Shown piece after piece: positions 36,123-46,334 of a stretch of DNA of 64,000 nucleotides. The notes beneath the pieces were generated by a model that saw nothing but the letters and a program-made list of their open reading frames with translations, was not told where the DNA came from and made no database searches. Made by a program: the position numbers and the translations under genes. Positions within the stretch are counted from its first letter, which is position 1; each line of letters begins with the position of its first letter. Origin of the DNA: Rhizobium grahamii CCGE 502 (GTDB taxonomy: Bacteria; Pseudomonadota; Alphaproteobacteria; Rhizobiales; Rhizobiaceae); the NCBI RefSeq assembly GCF_000298315.2, contig NZ_AEYE02000014.1, positions 62,001 to 126,000 of the forward strand. The letters are read 5' to 3'.

Positions 36123-36968
36123 TCAGGTACCGAGCAGGAGTTTCTTGCCTGCGGCAGCGATCCAGGAGCCCGGATTTTCACGCGGCTCGGTGCCACCGCT
36201 CTTCAGGAGCTTGAAGGAATCCGCGTACCACTGGCTGTCAGGGTAGTTGTGGCCGAGAACCGCCGCAGCGGTTTGCGCCTCGTCGACGATCCCCATCGCG
36301 TAGTAGGCTTCTACAAGGCGAGCAAGGGCTTCTTCGATCTGGTTGGTATTCGGATACTTCTCGACCACCGTGCGGAAGCGCGAGATCGCAGCAAGGTATT
36401 CCTTGCGTTCCATATAATAGCGGCCGACCTGCATTTCCTTGCCGGCCATCTGGTCGCGTGCGAAGCGGATTTTCGCCTGCGCGTCGTCGACGTATTCGGA
36501 ATCCGGGTAGTTGTCGATGACCGCCTGCATGGCCTCGACGGTCTTGGCCGATGCGCGCTGATCCTGCGTGACGTCAACGATCTGCTTGGAATAAGTCAGG
36601 CCGATCAAATACTGGACGTAAGGCGCATCCTTGGACTTCGGATACTGCGCCATATAGCGGTTACCCGAAGCAAGCGCGTCATCGAGACGGCCCTGGCGGT
36701 ACTTGACGAAGGTGCTCATCACGAGGGCCTTGCGCGCCCATTCGGAAAACGGATTCTCGCGGTCGATCGCGTCGAATTTGCGCGCCGCTTCGGCCATGTT
36801 GCCGGCCTTCATATTGGCGAGACCCTGCGTATAGAGAACATCCGGCGGATCATTCTCGAGGCCGAGCTTGGTGATGTCGATATCGGGGTCAGACTGGCAT
36901 CCAGAAATTAAGGCACCTGCGCTCAGCACCAAGAGCGATGCGAACAAAGCGCGCGTTGTCTTCATCAT
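36123..36968 (-). CDS. bamD: Outer-membrane protein assembly lipoprotein BamD
   Basis: A 281-residue lipoprotein of the BAM complex that folds outer-membrane proteins. The signal peptide ends in ISGC. Five TPR-like repeats follow: DVLYTQGLANMKAGNMAEAA, then AQYPKSKDAPYVQYLIGLTY, then VEAMQAVIDNYPDSEYVDDA, then AAISRFRTVVEKYPNTNQIE. There are two adjacent Met codons (36968 and 36965); either could start. It heads a bamD-recN-ligA unit, a gene order common in rhizobia. Confidence 0.94.
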   Translation of the reverse strand: MMKTTRALFASLLVLSAGALISGCQSDPDIDITKLGLENDPPDVLYTQGLANMKAGNMAEAARKFDAIDRENPFSEWARKALVMSTFVKYRQGRLDDALASGNRYMAQYPKSKDAPYVQYLIGLTYSKQIVDVTQDQRASAKTVEAMQAVIDNYPDSEYVDDAQAKIRFARDQMAGKEMQVGRYYMERKEYLAAISRFRTVVEKYPNTNQIEEALARLVEAYYAMGIVDEAQTAAAVLGHNYPDSQWYADSFKLLKSGGTEPRENPGSWIAAAGKKLLLGT

Positions 36969-37212
36969 ACTTTCAGACCCTGCATAACCCATCGGAACAA
37001 TCCCAACGCCGCCATCCCTCAACGGCAGCCGCGCCCTGCTGGCGTTTCTAGCCACAAATGTGGAGCCAGAGCAACGCAATGATGATGCATTAACGCATTT
37101 TTGTGGCGAGGCGGGCCATAATCGCCAGTTTTGCACCGGGAAAGCTGCAACTGTTGCCTCTAAACATCTGCGGCAAAACACCTATCCAGGATTCGCCGAC
37201 AGCTCACAGCCC

Positions 37213-37241
37213 ATAAAGAAACCGCCTCCCGAAGGAGGCGG
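37213..37241 (-). terminator. Intrinsic terminator of lpxC
   Basis: Read on the minus strand, CCGCCTCC and GGAGGCGG pair around a TTCG tetraloop and are followed by TTTCTTT. It lies 27 bases beyond the lpxC stop and separates lpxC from bamD. The remaining bases up to 36969 should hold the bamD promoter; nothing sharper is visible. Confidence 0.88.
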
Positions 37242-37267
37242 CCCTGGCCTAAAAACTGCGATGGAGG

Positions 37268-38224
37268 TCATGCCGACCAGGGAGCAAATTCCGGTGCGTT
37301 GACCCGGATGAAATCCCGGGGAGCAACACGCTGGCGCGGCGCAGACGTCTCGACCACTTCATAGGCGGTCGGATCGCTGAGCAACGCCTTGAGAGCATTG
37401 GCATTCATCTTGTGGCCGCCACGATAGGAGCGATAGCAGCCGATAAACGGAGCACCGGCAAGCGCGAGGTCACCGACGGCATCGAGCGTCTTGTGGCGCA
37501 CGAATTCGTCCTTGGCGTAACGCAGACCTTCAACGTTGATGACGGTGTTGTCGTCCGAGATGACGACCGAATTTTCAAGCGACGAACCAAGCGCATGGCC
37601 GGAGGCCCAGAGACGCTCGACATCCCGCATGAAGCCGAAGGTACGAGCACGCGACAGCTCCGACTTGAACGTCGCGGCAGTCATGTCGCCTTCCCACTTC
37701 TGGCGGCCGATCAACGGGCAGTCGAAATCGATCTCGACCTCGAAGCGCATACCGTCATAGGGACGGAACTCACTCCACGAGCCGCCATGCTCGATGCGAA
37801 CCGGCTTGGTGATGCGGATATAGCGGCGCTTCACGCCAAGCGACACCAGACCAACCTGTTCGATCGCTTCGATGAACGGCATCGAGCTGCCGTCCATGAT
37901 CGGCATTTCGGCCCCGTCAACCTCGATCACCACATTGTCGAGACCAAGCGCATAAACAGCAGCCATGACGTGTTCGATCGTCGCGACCGAGCGCGCCGGC
38001 GAAAAGCCAAGAACCGTGCAGAGATCCGTATTGCCAACCTGCGAAGACACAGCGCGGTATTCGGAAACCTCGGCGTTCTCGTGCATGCGATTGAAGACGA
38101 CGCCAGTGTCGGCTTCCGCCGGGTTGAAGGTAATCGAAACGTCAGCACCGGAATGGACGCCGATGCCCGAGAGCGTGATCGGACGTGATACCGTCGTCTG
38201 AAAACCCAACATGCCAATAACCAT
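37268..38224 (-). CDS. lpxC: UDP-3-O-acyl-N-acetylglucosamine deacetylase
   Basis: A 318-residue zinc enzyme that catalyses the committed step of lipid A synthesis. The zinc ligands and catalytic residues are intact: His in SVATIEHVMAAVYALGLD, His and Asp in EFVRHKTLDAVGDLALAG, Glu in that first helix, and His in YRSYRGGHKMN. The start ATG 38224 has AAAGG eight bases before it, unlike the inner ATG at 38212. As usual in proteobacteria it lies downstream of ftsZ. It has its own terminator and a 286-bp gap from ftsZ, so it may also have its own promoter. Confidence 0.96.
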   Translation of the reverse strand: MVIGMLGFQTTVSRPITLSGIGVHSGADVSITFNPAEADTGVVFNRMHENAEVSEYRAVSSQVGNTDLCTVLGFSPARSVATIEHVMAAVYALGLDNVVIEVDGAEMPIMDGSSMPFIEAIEQVGLVSLGVKRRYIRITKPVRIEHGGSWSEFRPYDGMRFEVEIDFDCPLIGRQKWEGDMTAATFKSELSRARTFGFMRDVERLWASGHALGSSLENSVVISDDNTVINVEGLRYAKDEFVRHKTLDAVGDLALAGAPFIGCYRSYRGGHKMNANALKALLSDPTAYEVVETSAPRQRVAPRDFIRVNAPEFAPWSA

Positions 38225-38454
38225 AAATTTTGCCTTTATTATCCCCTGATGATCCGTCGCGGCTAACATGCCGGCCATCCGCCAGGGTTCATTTCACTCC
38301 GTCAAACTCGCACCATAAAGCGCACGAAGACGGTTTCATCAGCACATACATACGTGCGCGGGGGTTCCATTCCAAATCACTGTTTCTTTCGCTTTGTTAC
38401 GAAAGCATGCCATTGAAATAACTGTATAATTTGCGCCAATTTTTACGGCCAGAA

Positions 38455-38486
38455 ACAGCAATGCCCGGGAGCGTACTCCCGGGCAT
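38455..38486 (-). terminator. Intrinsic terminator of ftsZ
   Basis: ATGCCCGGGAG and CTCCCGGGCAT pair perfectly over 11 bp around CGTA, followed on the minus strand by TGCTGTTT. It is 25 bases past the ftsZ stop. Confidence 0.82.
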
Positions 38487-38510
38487 CCTTGTGGCGATTC
38501 CGTCCTTGCC

Positions 38511-40235
38511 TCAGTTCGACTGGCGGCGCAGGAACGCAGGAATTTCAAGCTGATCGTCTTCCTGCATCATGCGAGCCTGCGGAACGCTGCGGCCCTGATC
38601 GTCCAGGTTCCCGCGGCGCGGCGCATAGAGGCTTGCTTCGGGAGAAAGCGGACGACGCTGCTGCGATGCGGCGGCCGGGGCCGAGGTCATCTCCGGAGCG
38701 ACTTCCTCCTCGCGGCGACCAAGCGAGCTGGTAATCCGCTTCAGGAGACCCATCGGACCACGCTCTTCATGGGCGTGCGACGGAGCAGCCGGCTGCGAGC
38801 GATGGTCGATCTCAGCCTGAACCACCGGTGGGAAATCCTCCACCTTCGGCATGCGAACAGCCTGCTGGGCGACCATCGGCTGCTGCATGACCGGAGCCGG
38901 CTGGCTGATGACCGGCTGATGAACCGGCTGGCTCATGACAGGTGCGTGAACGGGAGCCTGCTGGACCGGAGCCGGACGGATGATCGGAGCGGCCTCAGGA
39001 GCAGCGAAGATCTTGCTCTGCGGACGGAAAGTCTCCTGCATGGCAGGCTGCTGAACCGGAGCAGCAGCACGCGGAGCATGGATTTCAAGTTCGCGTTCCA
39101 TTTCGGCTTCGGCCGTGCGAATGGCCTGAGCAACCGTGTCGACGGGCTTGGGTGCCTGCTGCATGACAGGTGCAGGCTGAACTGCGGCCGGCGCCGGAGC
39201 AACGGCCGCGGAAGGACGCACGATCGGCTTTGCCGCCGGCTGGAAGGTCTTGCCTGCCGCTGCGTTGATCGCGCGATCGATGCCGGTCGCAACGACGGAA
39301 ACGCGGATGATGCCTTCGAGCGATTCGTCGAACGTCGCGCCGAGGATGATGTTCGCATCCGGATCGACTTCTTCGCGGATACGGGTCGCAGCTTCGTCGA
39401 CTTCGAAGAGGGTCAGGTCGCGACCGCCCGTGATCGAGATCAGGAGGCCCTGTGCACCCTTCATCGAGGTTTCGTCGAGCAGCGGGTTGGCGATAGCAGC
39501 TTCGGCAGCCTGCATCGCGCGGCCCTGACCGGATGCTTCGCCGGTGCCCATCATCGCACGACCCATTTCGCGCATGACCGAACGGACGTCGGCGAAGTCG
39601 AGGTTGATGAGACCTTCCTTCACCATCAGGTCGGTGATGCAAGCGACACCAGAATAAAGAACCTGGTCAGCCATCGCGAAAGCGTCGGCAAAAGTCGTCT
39701 TGTCGTTGGCGATGCGGAAGAGGTTCTGGTTCGGGATAACGATCAGCGTATCGACCGACTTCTGCAGCTCCTCGATGCCCTGTTCGGCAAGCCGCATACG
39801 GCGACCGCCTTCGAAGTGGAACGGCTTGGTAACGACGCCCACCGTCAGGATGCCCTTGTTGCGGGCTGCCTGGGCAACAACCGGAGCAGCGCCCGTACCC
39901 GTGCCGCCGCCCATGCCGGCGGTAACGAAGCACATATGCGTTCCGTTCAGATGATCGATGATTTCATCGATGCACTCTTCGGCGGCCGCACGACCGACTT
40001 CCGGCTGCGAGCCAGCACCGAGACCTTCCGTGACGTTGGCGCCGAGCTGGATGATGCGCTCTGCCTTGGTCATCGTCAGGGCCTGGGCATCCGTGTTGGC
40101 AACGACGAAGTCGACGCCCTGGAGGCCAGCGGAGATCATGTTGTTGACAGCGTTGCCACCGCCACCGCCAACACCGAACACGGTGATACGCGGCTTAAGC
40201 TCAGTGATATCCGGCTTTTGCAGCTTGATAGTCAT
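38511..40235 (-). CDS. ftsZ: Cell division GTPase FtsZ (long alphaproteobacterial form)
   Basis: A 574-residue tubulin homologue that forms the Z ring. The GTPase core has [14 protein letters not shown] near residue 20, the tubulin signature [20 protein letters not shown] near 110, and the T7 loop [11 protein letters not shown]. After about residue 320 comes a roughly 230-residue linker rich in Pro, Gln and Ala, and the C-terminal peptide [15 protein letters not shown] that binds FtsA and other partners. Such long linkers are typical of rhizobia and Caulobacter. It follows ftsA by 56 bases. Confidence 0.97.
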   Translation of the reverse strand: MTIKLQKPDITELKPRITVFGVGGGGGNAVNNMISAGLQGVDFVVANTDAQALTMTKAERIIQLGANVTEGLGAGSQPEVGRAAAEECIDEIIDHLNGTHMCFVTAGMGGGTGTGAAPVVAQAARNKGILTVGVVTKPFHFEGGRRMRLAEQGIEELQKSVDTLIVIPNQNLFRIANDKTTFADAFAMADQVLYSGVACITDLMVKEGLINLDFADVRSVMREMGRAMMGTGEASGQGRAMQAAEAAIANPLLDETSMKGAQGLLISITGGRDLTLFEVDEAATRIREEVDPDANIILGATFDESLEGIIRVSVVATGIDRAINAAAGKTFQPAAKPIVRPSAAVAPAPAAVQPAPVMQQAPKPVDTVAQAIRTAEAEMERELEIHAPRAAAPVQQPAMQETFRPQSKIFAAPEAAPIIRPAPVQQAPVHAPVMSQPVHQPVISQPAPVMQQPMVAQQAVRMPKVEDFPPVVQAEIDHRSQPAAPSHAHEERGPMGLLKRITSSLGRREEEVAPEMTSAPAAASQQRRPLSPEASLYAPRRGNLDDQGRSVPQARMMQEDDQLEIPAFLRRQSN

Positions 40236-40291
40236 GTTACCGTTCCTTCTCTTTATGGCCGCATCGCCACGCCGGCCAATTCACTCAATTG

Positions 40292-41623
40292 TCAGAAGCT
40301 TTCTTTCAACCACTGCCCCATGCGGGCAAAGCGGCTGGTATTTCCCCCAAGCGACATGAGCAGACCGCTCTGTGACGCATGTGTTTCCTGGTCCGCGACC
40401 TGCGGATAGATCATCAGACCGACGGCCGTCGAAAAGGCGGGGCCTTTCGCTGCAGTCGGCAGGCCCGAGACGCCCATCGGACGACCGATTCTGACGTTGC
40501 GGGCAAGAATGCGGCGCGCAACTTCGGCAAGGCCGGTCAGCTGGCTCGCACCACCCGTCAACACGACACGCTTGCCGACGATCGGGCTGAAGCCCGAGCG
40601 CTGGATGCGGTCGCGGATCAATTCCATCGTTTCCTCGATACGGGCGCTGACGATACGCGACACCAAGGCGCGCGGCACCTGCGTCGGCAGATCGCGTTCG
40701 TCTTCGCCGATCGGCGGGATCGAGATCAACTCGCGTTCGTCGGAGGAGTTCGGCATTGCGGAAGCGTGAACGACCTTGAGGCGCTCGGCATCTTCGATCC
40801 GGGTCGAAAGACCGCGTGCCAGGTCAGTCGTGACGTGATGGCCACCGAGGCTGACGGCGTCCGTGTGCACCAGCTTACCCTCTGCAAAGACCGAAATCGT
40901 CGTCGTTCCGCCCCCCATGTCGATCGCCGCGCAGCCAAGTTCGACTTCGTCATCGACAAGCGCGGCCAGACCCGAAGCGTACGGTGTTGCAACGATTCCC
41001 TCAACAGAGAGGTGCGCACGATTGACGCTCAACTCGAGATTCTTCAGCGCGGTGCGCTCAGCGGTGACGACATGCATGTCGACACCGAGAACGTCGCCGT
41101 ACATCGACAGCGGATCGCGAATGCCTCGTTCGCCGTCGAGCGAGAAGCCGGTCGCCAGCGAATGCAGTACGGCGCGATCCTGTCGCAGCGACTGTTGGCA
41201 AGCTGCCGACAGAACCTTCTTCAGATCGTTCAGCTCAACTTCCTGTCCACCGAGATCAATGGTTGCAGTGTAGATATCGCTTGTCAGGCGGCCCGCCGTG
41301 ACATTGACAATCAGGCTCTCAACGGTCAGGCCCGCCATACGCTCGGCCGCGTCGACGGCAAGGCGGATCACGCTTTCCAGCGCATCGAGGTCGGAAATCG
41401 CGCCGGTCTTGATGCCACGCGAGCGCTGATGGCCAATCCCGATGATTTCAATGTTGTGCGTGCGACCGGGCAGCACCTGGCTTTCCTCGCGAGGTGTCAG
41501 GCGACCGATCATGCAGACGACCTTCGTCGATCCGATGTCGAGCACCGAAACGACGTGGGACCGCTTCGACGAAAGCGGCTTCAGGCGCGGCAATCCGAAA
41601 TGGGACGAACCGAAAAAGCTCAT
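40292..41623 (-). CDS. ftsA: Cell division protein FtsA
   Basis: A 443-residue actin-like ATPase that anchors the Z ring to the membrane. Phosphate-1 is VSVLDIGSTKVVCMIG near 27, the 1C/SHS2 insert follows near 90-170, phosphate-2 is CAAIDMGGGTTTISVFAEG near 230, and the adenosine motif is VVLTGGASQLTGLAEVA near 355. The C-terminus ends in an amphipathic helix (SRFARMGQWLKESF), the membrane-targeting sequence. The start overlaps the ftsQ stop (ATGA). Confidence 0.96.
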   Translation of the reverse strand: MSFFGSSHFGLPRLKPLSSKRSHVVSVLDIGSTKVVCMIGRLTPREESQVLPGRTHNIEIIGIGHQRSRGIKTGAISDLDALESVIRLAVDAAERMAGLTVESLIVNVTAGRLTSDIYTATIDLGGQEVELNDLKKVLSAACQQSLRQDRAVLHSLATGFSLDGERGIRDPLSMYGDVLGVDMHVVTAERTALKNLELSVNRAHLSVEGIVATPYASGLAALVDDEVELGCAAIDMGGGTTTISVFAEGKLVHTDAVSLGGHHVTTDLARGLSTRIEDAERLKVVHASAMPNSSDERELISIPPIGEDERDLPTQVPRALVSRIVSARIEETMELIRDRIQRSGFSPIVGKRVVLTGGASQLTGLAEVARRILARNVRIGRPMGVSGLPTAAKGPAFSTAVGLMIYPQVADQETHASQSGLLMSLGGNTSRFARMGQWLKESF

Positions 41624-42552
41624 ATATTTTGCCCCGCCTTCTTCAAATCCTTAGCCCGCTGATCGAGCACAAGCTGCCGGCGCGCCATCGCTTCCGGCGT
41701 CAACTGAATTGCCGTACGGTCGGCCAGCCTCAGATCGACGGCTGCGATATCGCGGTCCAGAAGATCCTGCTCCTTCATGAACTTCGCCAGACGCGCCAGA
41801 GCCGGATCGACATCGTCTTCCGGCAGCTTCACCGCAACGCCGTTATCCATATGCAGGTCCCAGCGACGGCCCGAAACCCAGACGTAAGCCCTCACGCGCG
41901 CCTTGATCTCCGGCCACTTTGCAAACTCGGTTTCGAGCGAAGTTGCCGCAACTTCCGCACCGCGACCAACAACCAGAGGCAACTGCGAAAATTTGTTGTC
42001 GCGTAGGGGCGCGATGACCGAGCCGCCCTTCTCCACGAGAGAGAGCTCCTGGCCATGCTGCCAGATGGCGTAAGCCTGACGCTCCTTGAGCTTCACCTCG
42101 ATCGTCTTCGGATAGATCTTGCGGACCTCTACGTTCTCGACCCAGGGGAGCTTCGCAATCTTCTGGCGCGCAGCATCGACGTCGAGAGCGACCAGAGAGG
42201 TCGTACCGTCAAGCCCCAGCAACTGCAGAATCTCGATTTCGGAAGTCTCGGCGTTGCCGGAAACCTTCACATCGTCGATCGCAAAGCCAGCAGCGGTTGT
42301 CGTTGCCTGAGCAACCGCTTCGGTGTGGCCACCGAGCGACATGCCATAGAGGCCGGTCGCAGCAAAGAAAGCCAGGGCGGAGACCGTTCCGACATGAGCC
42401 GGAATATGGATACGACCGCTTCCGAGGCTGACAAGAAAGCGCACCACGCGACGCAACGGCCGCGGCAGAACCAGCCGACCATCACCCTCGGGATACGAAG
42501 GCTCAGCCTGATGACTTGGGCGCCCTATCCTTTTGACCGTCACCGAGAACAA
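41620..42552 (-). CDS. ftsQ: Cell division protein FtsQ
   Basis: A 310-residue bitopic membrane protein of the divisome. A cytoplasmic N-terminus of about 50 residues is followed by one helix near 52-75, a POTRA domain ([20 protein letters not shown], then [20 protein letters not shown]), and the FtsQ domain. I place the start at TTG 42552, seven bases after a strong GGAGG; this puts it 13 bases inside the ddl gene. GTG 42543 is a weaker option. The stop overlaps the ftsA start. Confidence 0.93.
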   Translation of the reverse strand: MFSVTVKRIGRPSHQAEPSYPEGDGRLVLPRPLRRVVRFLVSLGSGRIHIPAHVGTVSALAFFAATGLYGMSLGGHTEAVAQATTTAAGFAIDDVKVSGNAETSEIEILQLLGLDGTTSLVALDVDAARQKIAKLPWVENVEVRKIYPKTIEVKLKERQAYAIWQHGQELSLVEKGGSVIAPLRDNKFSQLPLVVGRGAEVAATSLETEFAKWPEIKARVRAYVWVSGRRWDLHMDNGVAVKLPEDDVDPALARLAKFMKEQDLLDRDIAAVDLRLADRTAIQLTPEAMARRQLVLDQRAKDLKKAGQNI

Positions 42553-43466
42553 GAAGCGTCCTCCACCATCCAACGGAGAAATTCCCCAAACGAGTAGCCG
42601 GCATGACCGGCCATTTCGGGCACCAAGGAGGTTGGCGTCATGCCCGGCTGAGTGTTGATTTCCAGCCAGATGATCTCGCCATCTTCGGAGAAGCGATCGT
42701 CGTAACGAAAGTCGGAGCGACTGACGCCACGGCAACCAATTGCTTGATGCGCCCTTAACGCCAATGATTGTATTTTTTGGTAAATATTCGGTGAAATTTC
42801 CGCCGGGATGACGTGTTTCGATCCACCGGCGACGTACTTGGCATCATAATCGTAGAAGCCGTGTCCCATCGGCACCACCTCGGTCACGCCGAGCACTTGC
42901 CCCCCCATAACGCCGCAGGTCAGTTCCCGACCATAGATGTAGCGCTCGACGAGAACCTGTTCGCCGTAGCGCCATTCCGGGGAACTGATGATCTGCGGCG
43001 GGTGGGATTGATCTTCCTGAACGATCACTACGCCGAAGCTCGAACCTTCACGGACAGGCTTCACGACGTAGGGCGGCTTCATTGGGTGCTCCGCCGGAAA
43101 GGCGAATCGATTGATCACCTCGGACTGAGCAACAGGAATACCCGCAGCGGCAGCAACTCCCTTTGCCTTTTCCTTATCCATGGCAAGCGCCGACGCCAGC
43201 ACACCGGAATGCGTATAGGGGATCTCGAGATATTCGAGGACCCCCTGGATCGTGCCATCCTCACCGAACGGGCCATGCAGCGCATTGAAGACGACGTCCG
43301 GTCGCAACGCGGCAAGCTTTGCGGACACATCGCGATCTACGTCGATCCGCGTCACTTGGAAACCCTCAGCCTCGAGAGCATCCGCGCACGCCGTCCCGGA
43401 AGAAAGGCTTACCGGCCTCTCCGAGGAAAACCCGCCCATCAGGACAGCGACATGCTTGCGACTCAT
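42540..43466 (-). CDS. ddl: D-alanine-D-alanine ligase
   Basis: A 308-residue ATP-grasp ligase that makes D-Ala-D-Ala for the pentapeptide. Motifs in order: [19 protein letters not shown] at the start (Glu15 region), [19 protein letters not shown] near 68, [17 protein letters not shown] near 140, and [20 protein letters not shown] near 270 (metal-binding Glu and Asn). ATG 43466 follows GGGGG; the upstream in-frame TTG is less likely. It overlaps ftsQ, and it leads the ddl-ftsQ-ftsA-ftsZ unit. Confidence 0.95.
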   Translation of the reverse strand: MSRKHVAVLMGGFSSERPVSLSSGTACADALEAEGFQVTRIDVDRDVSAKLAALRPDVVFNALHGPFGEDGTIQGVLEYLEIPYTHSGVLASALAMDKEKAKGVAAAAGIPVAQSEVINRFAFPAEHPMKPPYVVKPVREGSSFGVVIVQEDQSHPPQIISSPEWRYGEQVLVERYIYGRELTCGVMGGQVLGVTEVVPMGHGFYDYDAKYVAGGSKHVIPAEISPNIYQKIQSLALRAHQAIGCRGVSRSDFRYDDRFSEDGEIIWLEINTQPGMTPTSLVPEMAGHAGYSFGEFLRWMVEDASCSR

Positions 43467-43943
43467 CAACACCCCCAAAAATAACCTGCACTCTGAGTTC
43501 CGACGCTTGCACCAAGCTTGTTTCTCGTCCGAATCTCGCTCGGTGATGCAGATGTATTAGAGCCCGATTATGGTTAATGAAGTGTTTACTTTCGTTAATT
43601 TTTGCCTCTCGCGACCATCTCGACGGAACCGCGCCGGACGCAAAGAAACCAGCAGCGCCAAGCCATAGCACACGGGGTTTCATCAAGAAGTTGAGCCAGC
43701 TCGGGGTTTCTTGGAACGTTAACTTTCCGACCTGGCGCCGCCGAGATCGGCGCGATCAATGATCCAAGTCCGCGTTCGAGGTATTGGTGATTCTGATCGA
43801 GCAAACTGATGGGCGGCAAAAAAATGCAAAGCACGCTAATCTTTTTTCCGTTTCTTACGTGATGACCATTTCCGCCGAATTAAAATTGCGTTAAGAGCCG
43901 CCTGCCTTCCCAAGGCGCAGCTACAATCCCGATTGGAATGAAA
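43467..43943. other. Divergent intergenic region between ddl and the MFS transporter
   Basis: This 477-bp stretch holds no convincing gene. It should contain the ddl promoter (leftward) and the transporter promoter (rightward). A+T-rich islands at 43570-43605 and 43825-43895 carry CtrA-like sites: TTAA-N7-TTTA at 43574-43588, about 110 bases before ddl, and a perfect TTAA-N7-TTAA at 43880-43894. Confidence 0.5.
43880..43894. promoter_or_regulatory. Candidate CtrA box
   Basis: TTAA-AATTGCG-TTAA matches the CtrA consensus TTAA-N7-TTAA exactly. It ends 49 bases before the transporter start, within promoter range. CtrA is the cell-cycle regulator of alphaproteobacteria. One short motif can occur by chance. 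Confidence 0.45.
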
Positions 43944-45248
43944 ATGTCAGACGCGATATCCAGAGTATCGCCGACCCCCGCTTCATCGAACAGTGCGCAA
44001 GTCAACTCGCCGGCGCGCGTTCTGATCGCGAGCCTCGTCGGCACCACGATCGAATTCTTCGACTTCTACGTCTATGCAACCGCCGCCGTGCTGGTTTTCC
44101 CGACGCTATTCTTCCCGAATAGCGACCCGACGACCGCGCTGCTTGCTTCTTTTGCAACCTTCTCGATCGCCTTCTTCGCCCGTCCGCTCGGTGCCGTGGT
44201 CTTCGGCCATTTCGGTGACAGAATCGGCCGCAAGACGACGCTCGTTGCCGCCCTGCTCACCATGGGCATTTCGACGGTCGTGATCGGCCTTCTGCCCTCG
44301 TACGAATCGATCGGCGTCCTCGCGCCGCTGCTCCTAGCCCTTTGCCGCTTCGGCCAGGGCTTCGGCCTCGGCGGCGAATGGGGCGGCGCCGTTCTGCTCG
44401 CCACCGAGAATGCGCCGGAGGGCAAACGCAGCTGGTACGGCATGTTCCCGCAGCTGGGGGCGCCCGTCGGCCTGTTCCTTTCTTCTGGCATCTTCTGGCT
44501 GCTGTTGCAGGTCATGTCGCAGGATGCGCTTCTGAGCTGGGGCTGGCGCGTGCCGTTTATCTCGTCGATCCTGCTGATCGTCATCGGCCTCTGGGTCCGC
44601 CTTTCGATCACCGAAACGCCGGCCTTCCAAAAGGCCATCGACAAGCGGGAGCGCGTGGCCGTTCCGGTTGCCGAACTCTTCCGCAAGCACAAGCGCAGCC
44701 TGTTCCTCGGCACTTTCGTGGCGCTGGCGACCTTCGTGCTGTTCTACATCGGCTCGGCTTACCTGCTGTCCTACAACGTCAAGGTTCTGAAGATCCCGTT
44801 CCTCGACGCGCTTGAAATCCAGATCGTCGGCTCGATCGCCTTCGGCGTCTTCATCCCGATCGTGGGCAAGCTCGCCGAGCGCTTCGGCCGTCGCGAAGTG
44901 CTGATTCTGACCACCGTCCTGATCGGCATCTTCTCGTTCTTCCTGCCCGGCCTGATGACGGGCGGCGAAGGTAGCATCGTGGTCTTCGCGATCGTCGCCA
45001 TGGCGCTGATGGGGATGACCTATGGTCTGATCGGTACTGCGCTTGCCGCCCCCTTCCCGACGGCAGTCCGCTATACCGGCTCGTCGATCACCTTCAACCT
45101 TGCCGGCATCTTCGGCGCCTCGCTGGCGCCATACATCGCCACCTGGCTGCAGGCGAACTACGGCATGCAGTATGTCGGTTACTATCTCGGCCTCTCTGCA
45201 GTCATTACCTTGATCTGCATCCTGGCCTCCGGCCGCGACGAAGTCTGA
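43944..45248 (+). CDS. MFS transporter, metabolite:H+ symporter (MHS) family
   Basis: A 434-residue permease with twelve membrane segments in the ShiA/KgtP/ProP group. Signatures are GTTIEFFDFYVYATAAVLVF (TM1), ARPLGAVVFGHFGDRIGRKT (loop 2-3), and RFGQGFGLGGEWGGAVLLAT (TM4). The family imports dicarboxylates, shikimate, proline/betaine or similar solutes with protons; the substrate cannot be fixed. ATG 43944 is preferred to 43938 because GGAA sits six bases before it. It stands on the opposite strand inside the division cluster, with its own terminator. Confidence 0.9.
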   Translation: MSDAISRVSPTPASSNSAQVNSPARVLIASLVGTTIEFFDFYVYATAAVLVFPTLFFPNSDPTTALLASFATFSIAFFARPLGAVVFGHFGDRIGRKTTLVAALLTMGISTVVIGLLPSYESIGVLAPLLLALCRFGQGFGLGGEWGGAVLLATENAPEGKRSWYGMFPQLGAPVGLFLSSGIFWLLLQVMSQDALLSWGWRVPFISSILLIVIGLWVRLSITETPAFQKAIDKRERVAVPVAELFRKHKRSLFLGTFVALATFVLFYIGSAYLLSYNVKVLKIPFLDALEIQIVGSIAFGVFIPIVGKLAERFGRREVLILTTVLIGIFSFFLPGLMTGGEGSIVVFAIVAMALMGMTYGLIGTALAAPFPTAVRYTGSSITFNLAGIFGASLAPYIATWLQANYGMQYVGYYLGLSAVITLICILASGRDEV

Positions 45249-45268
45249 GGTTTACTGCGACTGAAAAC

Positions 45269-45310
45269 AGAAAGGCCGCGAAACACATGTTTCGCGGCCT
45301 TTCTAGTTCT
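45269..45310. terminator. Strong terminator between MFS gene and murB
   Basis: AGAAAGGCCGCGAAAC and GTTTCGCGGCCTTTCT form a perfect 16-bp stem around ACAT, followed by AGTTCTT. It can terminate the transporter transcript and, in reverse, the murB transcript. Confidence 0.88.
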
Positions 45311-45359
45311 TAGACAAATTAAGAAGGCTGTTCCTGTAAGCCAGGAATGTCACCACCCG

Positions 45360-46334
45360 CTATTCGCTGGTGACACCTTGGAAGGAGCGCACTTCGCGTC
45401 CCGGCATGAAGACGCCGAGACGCTTGATCTCCCACTCGAGCTTGATGCCGGACTTTTCGAAGACTTCACGGCGGACCTGTTCGCCGAGATATTCGAGATC
45501 ATAGCCGGTTGCCTGCCCCATGTTGATCATGAAGTTGCAGTGAAGCGAAGACATCTGCGCGCCGCCGATGACCAATCCGCGGCATCCGGCCTCATCGATG
45601 AGCTTCCATGCCGAATGGCCTTCGGGGTTCTTGAAGGTCGAGCCGCCGGTCTTTTCGCGAATCGGCTGGACCGTTTCGCGATGGCTGCGAACGGCATCCA
45701 TCTCGGCGCGGATCTTGGCGCGATCTTCGCTGTATCCTTCGAAAAGCACCGACGTAAAAATCAGATCGCTTGGTACCGACGAATGACGGTAGGAATAGCC
45801 CATATCCGCGTTCGACAGAACGTGCTTGTTGCCCTTGCGATCAACCGCATTCACTTCGACGAGGCGTTCGCGTGTCTCTCCGCCATTGGCCCCCGCGTTC
45901 ATGCGCGCGGCGCCGCCGATGCTGCCGGGAATGCCGTAGTAGAAATGGAAGCCGCCGATGCCGTTGTCCATTGCCATCGCCGCGACATGCTTGTCGGGGC
46001 AGATTGCCCCGGCACGGATACGATTCTCGCCGGCAAGCTCGACCGAGCCGAAGCCCTTCGCCGAAAGCCGCAGGACAACGCCGGGAATGCCGCCATCACG
46101 TACGAGAATGTTGGATCCAACACCGACAACAGTGATCGGCACCTCTTCCGGCAGAAGCTTGAGGAAGGCAATGAGGTCTTCCTCGTCATGCGGCTGGAAC
46201 ATCAGCTCGGCCAGACCGCCGGCGTGGAACCAGGTGACGCGGTCCATCGGCGCATCCGGCGTGATCCTTCCACGGATGTCCTTTACGCCGTCGCCAAGCG
46301 ACGCAAGAAGCTTTTCCCCATTCACCTGTTTCAT
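45360..46334 (-). CDS. murB: UDP-N-acetylenolpyruvoylglucosamine reductase
   Basis: A 324-residue FAD enzyme that reduces enolpyruvyl-UDP-GlcNAc to UDP-MurNAc. Motifs: [20 protein letters not shown] near residue 34, [20 protein letters not shown] (FAD binding) near 70, [20 protein letters not shown] near 130, and [20 protein letters not shown] near 230, where the catalytic Ser lies. It is a type I MurB. The start overlaps the murC stop (ATGA). It is the last gene of the mraZ-murB run. Confidence 0.96.
   Translation of the reverse strand: MKQVNGEKLLASLGDGVKDIRGRITPDAPMDRVTWFHAGGLAELMFQPHDEEDLIAFLKLLPEEVPITVVGVGSNILVRDGGIPGVVLRLSAKGFGSVELAGENRIRAGAICPDKHVAAMAMDNGIGGFHFYYGIPGSIGGAARMNAGANGGETRERLVEVNAVDRKGNKHVLSNADMGYSYRHSSVPSDLIFTSVLFEGYSEDRAKIRAEMDAVRSHRETVQPIREKTGGSTFKNPEGHSAWKLIDEAGCRGLVIGGAQMSSLHCNFMINMGQATGYDLEYLGEQVRREVFEKSGIKLEWEIKRLGVFMPGREVRSFQGVTSE

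Noticed and set aside
38769-41662. Two long plus-strand open frames antisense to ftsZ and ftsA
   Set aside because: Both lie wholly over well-identified genes, have Arg/Asp/His-rich compositions typical of antisense frames, and lack ribosome binding sites.
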